A stretch of 46,012 bases of DNA from Azoarcus sp. (GTDB lineage Bacteria > Pseudomonadota > Gammaproteobacteria > Burkholderiales > Rhodocyclaceae): positions 1 through 46,012 of the forward strand of contig JAITQD010000034.1 in NCBI GenBank assembly GCA_031289095.1. The letters are read 5' to 3'. The notes under the pieces are model-generated. The model did no database searches. It worked only from the letters and a program-made list of their open reading frames with translations, and had not been told where the DNA came from. Both the position numbers and the translations under genes were made by a program. The stretch's first letter is position 1. Each line of letters begins with the position of its first letter. This document shows positions 44,704 to 46,012 of the stretch, piece by piece.

Positions 44704-45227
44704 TCATCGCAGGCACACGCTTCATCCTGAAGTACACCCACACCGTCCGGCGGAGAATGGGAGATACGGGCGAAACTCTCCTCTCCGGGCAGCGAGCCGG
44801 AATGCAATGCTCGTGACATTGGCTGGCTATCCGCAATTTCTGCGGCTGCTGGCAATATCCACGGCGTCGCCCTTTCCTCTGCTGCTTCGACCCGCCCACC
44901 CTTGAAACACGCGCCGATGAAGCAAAAGCCGGAGCGAAAATGAGTAATGCGGGTTTTGTCCTCATTGATTTCCAGGCGCAACGTGGCGAGTAGGCGATGC
45001 ACTTCCGCAAGCGCCGCTTCGGCTTCGAGCCGGGAACGGCATAGCACGAGAAAATCGTCGGCGTAGCGCACCAAGGTGTAACTGCCGCGTTTGAGCGCAT
45101 GGTCGAGTGGATGCAGATAAAAATTGGCGAGCAAAGGCGACACCGGCGCCCCTTGCGGTACGCCACACCGCCGCGGGAATAAAGCGCCGTTTTTCATTAC
45201 CGGCGCGGCAAGCCATTGCGCCAGCAG
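44702..45227 (-). pseudogene. Reverse transcriptase fragment of an RT-Cas1 gene
   Basis: The frame shows RT motifs GVPQGAPVSPLLANFYL and LVRYADDFLVLC (YADD, 45065-45054) and then LEINEDKTRITHF. It is cut at both ends. The first catalytic Asp motif and fingers (normally about 100 residues earlier) are absent. After FIGACFKGG a linker of about 60 residues runs on, with a trace like the start of Cas1 (VGVLQDEACACDDG), before the frame leaves the Cas1 frame at about 44703. The frame stays open after that only as a shadow of Cas1. Such RT-Cas1 fusions in other bacteria allow spacer capture from RNA. This one has lost essential parts. Confidence 0.8.
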
Positions 45228-45285
45228 CGGGCAAGAATGCCCTCGTCCAGACACTGCTGCAAGAGAAGGACAGACGGCGCAGGGG

Positions 45286-46012
45286 TCATTGTAATGCTTC
45301 CGTTTGCGGCGCTGGCTCAACCCATATCGGTACTTGCGAGCAAACACGGGCGATGGCCAGTTCAGCCCGCGTAACGACTTCCGCCGCTTCAAGCCGTTCC
45401 TGCTCACGTAAGGCGATGTCGTACGGGGTAAAGCGCCTGTTCACGCAGCTGATGAAGAAGGCGCCCTCCAGCGCGAACAGCATGCTGAAAGCCATCGCGG
45501 CGATGGCCAGGAGTCCCGGTTCACGGCCCGATTCGACGATGCCCCACAGCAATGAGGCATCGGAGATGATGCTTGCTTCGCGCGGCGGCTGGTAGCGATG
45601 GTCGTTCGCCATCTCCGTGTCAATATTTTTTTGCGCGGCGGCAAACTGTTCGGCACGGCTTGAACGTTCGTTCTCCAGATCAGTGATTTTGTCATTTACG
45701 GTCGCCAGGTTAGCGCGAAGGGTTTCCCCAGTGGTCGCCAGCTTGCCCAGCGTGTCGGCATTTTTGTCGGCCAGTGCCCTGGCGGCGCGATACTTCGGCC
45801 CCTCCCCGATCAGGCGGCCATTGAAGCCTCCTGCCTGCGCGTACATTTCCTCGGTGTTGCGCACTTCGGCAGCAGCTATTCCACTTTCGCGGGTCGCCAG
45901 TGCATCCAGCTTATTACTGATACGTTCGTGTTCCTCATGTTGCACCTTTATCAGAGCGTCCAGCGCCTTGACCCTCTCGGTATTTACCTCTTTCAGGCGC
46001 GTTGCATACTCT
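45286..46012 (-). CDS. DUF4407-like coiled-coil membrane protein, partial at window end
   Basis: At least 241 residues, open to the right edge of the window, so the start is not seen. The visible part is a long coiled coil (EYATRLKEVNTERVKALDAL, KNADTLGKLATTGETLRANLATVN, then DKITDLENERSSRAEQFAAA) followed by the membrane helix LLAIAAMAFSMLFALEGAFFI and RFTPYDIALREQERL. The PYD segment after the helix is typical of DUF4407. Its function is not established. Its stop lies 59 bases from the RT fragment on the same strand. Confidence 0.72.
   Translation of the reverse strand, partial: EYATRLKEVNTERVKALDALIKVQHEEHERISNKLDALATRESGIAAAEVRNTEEMYAQAGGFNGRLIGEGPKYRAARALADKNADTLGKLATTGETLRANLATVNDKITDLENERSSRAEQFAAAQKNIDTEMANDHRYQPPREASIISDASLLWGIVESGREPGLLAIAAMAFSMLFALEGAFFISCVNRRFTPYDIALREQERLEAAEVVTRAELAIARVCSQVPIWVEPAPQTEALQ

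Noticed and set aside
44702-45227. Retron or group II intron reverse transcriptase
   Set aside because: Its motifs lead directly towards a Cas1 domain on the same strand, and there is no ncRNA or intron structure; RT-Cas1 explains it better.

Overview
The window looks like about 46 kb of a GC-rich betaproteobacterial chromosome. The clues are conserved neighbour pairs: guaB-guaA, divergent smpB/ratA-rnfH, yebC-ruvC, hisG-hisD with a short-form HisG, yhdP/glnE, and divergent darP/pmbA. A Rhodocyclales- or Nitrosomonadales-like host is plausible; this is inferred from gene content only.

Layout. 31-5697: a plus-strand operon of an amidase, a NitT/TauT-type ABC transporter whose binding protein carries an in-frame TAG, and an allophanate-hydrolase-like amidase. 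5910-7211: remnant of an integrative element at the 3' end of guaA, bounded by a 16-bp direct repeat that includes the last guaA codons; it keeps a toxin-antitoxin pair, an integrase stub and repeated ATACCAT sites. 7200-27296: mostly housekeeping genes: guaA, guaB, a DUF4124 protein, rnfH, ratA, smpB, yebC, ruvC, tRNA-Lys(CTT), hisD, hisG, a bifunctional NMN adenylyltransferase/Nudix protein, a YbjN protein, ahpF, ahpC with a candidate OxyR site, yhdP and glnE.

27379-30126: a tightly coupled three-gene operon ending in an ATP-dependent ligase-like protein; its first two products are unrecognised. 30144-34003: a six-gene minus-strand operon with an atypical P1B-type metal ATPase, three small membrane or coiled-coil proteins and two HMA-like proteins without CxxC. 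A DUF411 metal-binding lipoprotein and a small secreted protein follow divergently. 35151-39471: DAHP synthase, a MazEF-like module, darP and pmbA.

39563-46012 is the accessory hotspot. A four-gene operon encodes an E2-like protein, a JAB(JAMM)-E1/ThiF fusion, an 83-aa protein and a 385-aa protein. It lies directly beside a four-repeat CRISPR array, a cas2, a Cas1-Cas2 in-frame fusion and a broken reverse transcriptase-Cas1 segment. A partial DUF4407-like coiled-coil membrane protein reaches the window end. The ubiquitin-like operon and the ligase operon are the best candidates for little-described systems; the RT-Cas1 module looks like a decaying adaptation module with no effector genes in view.
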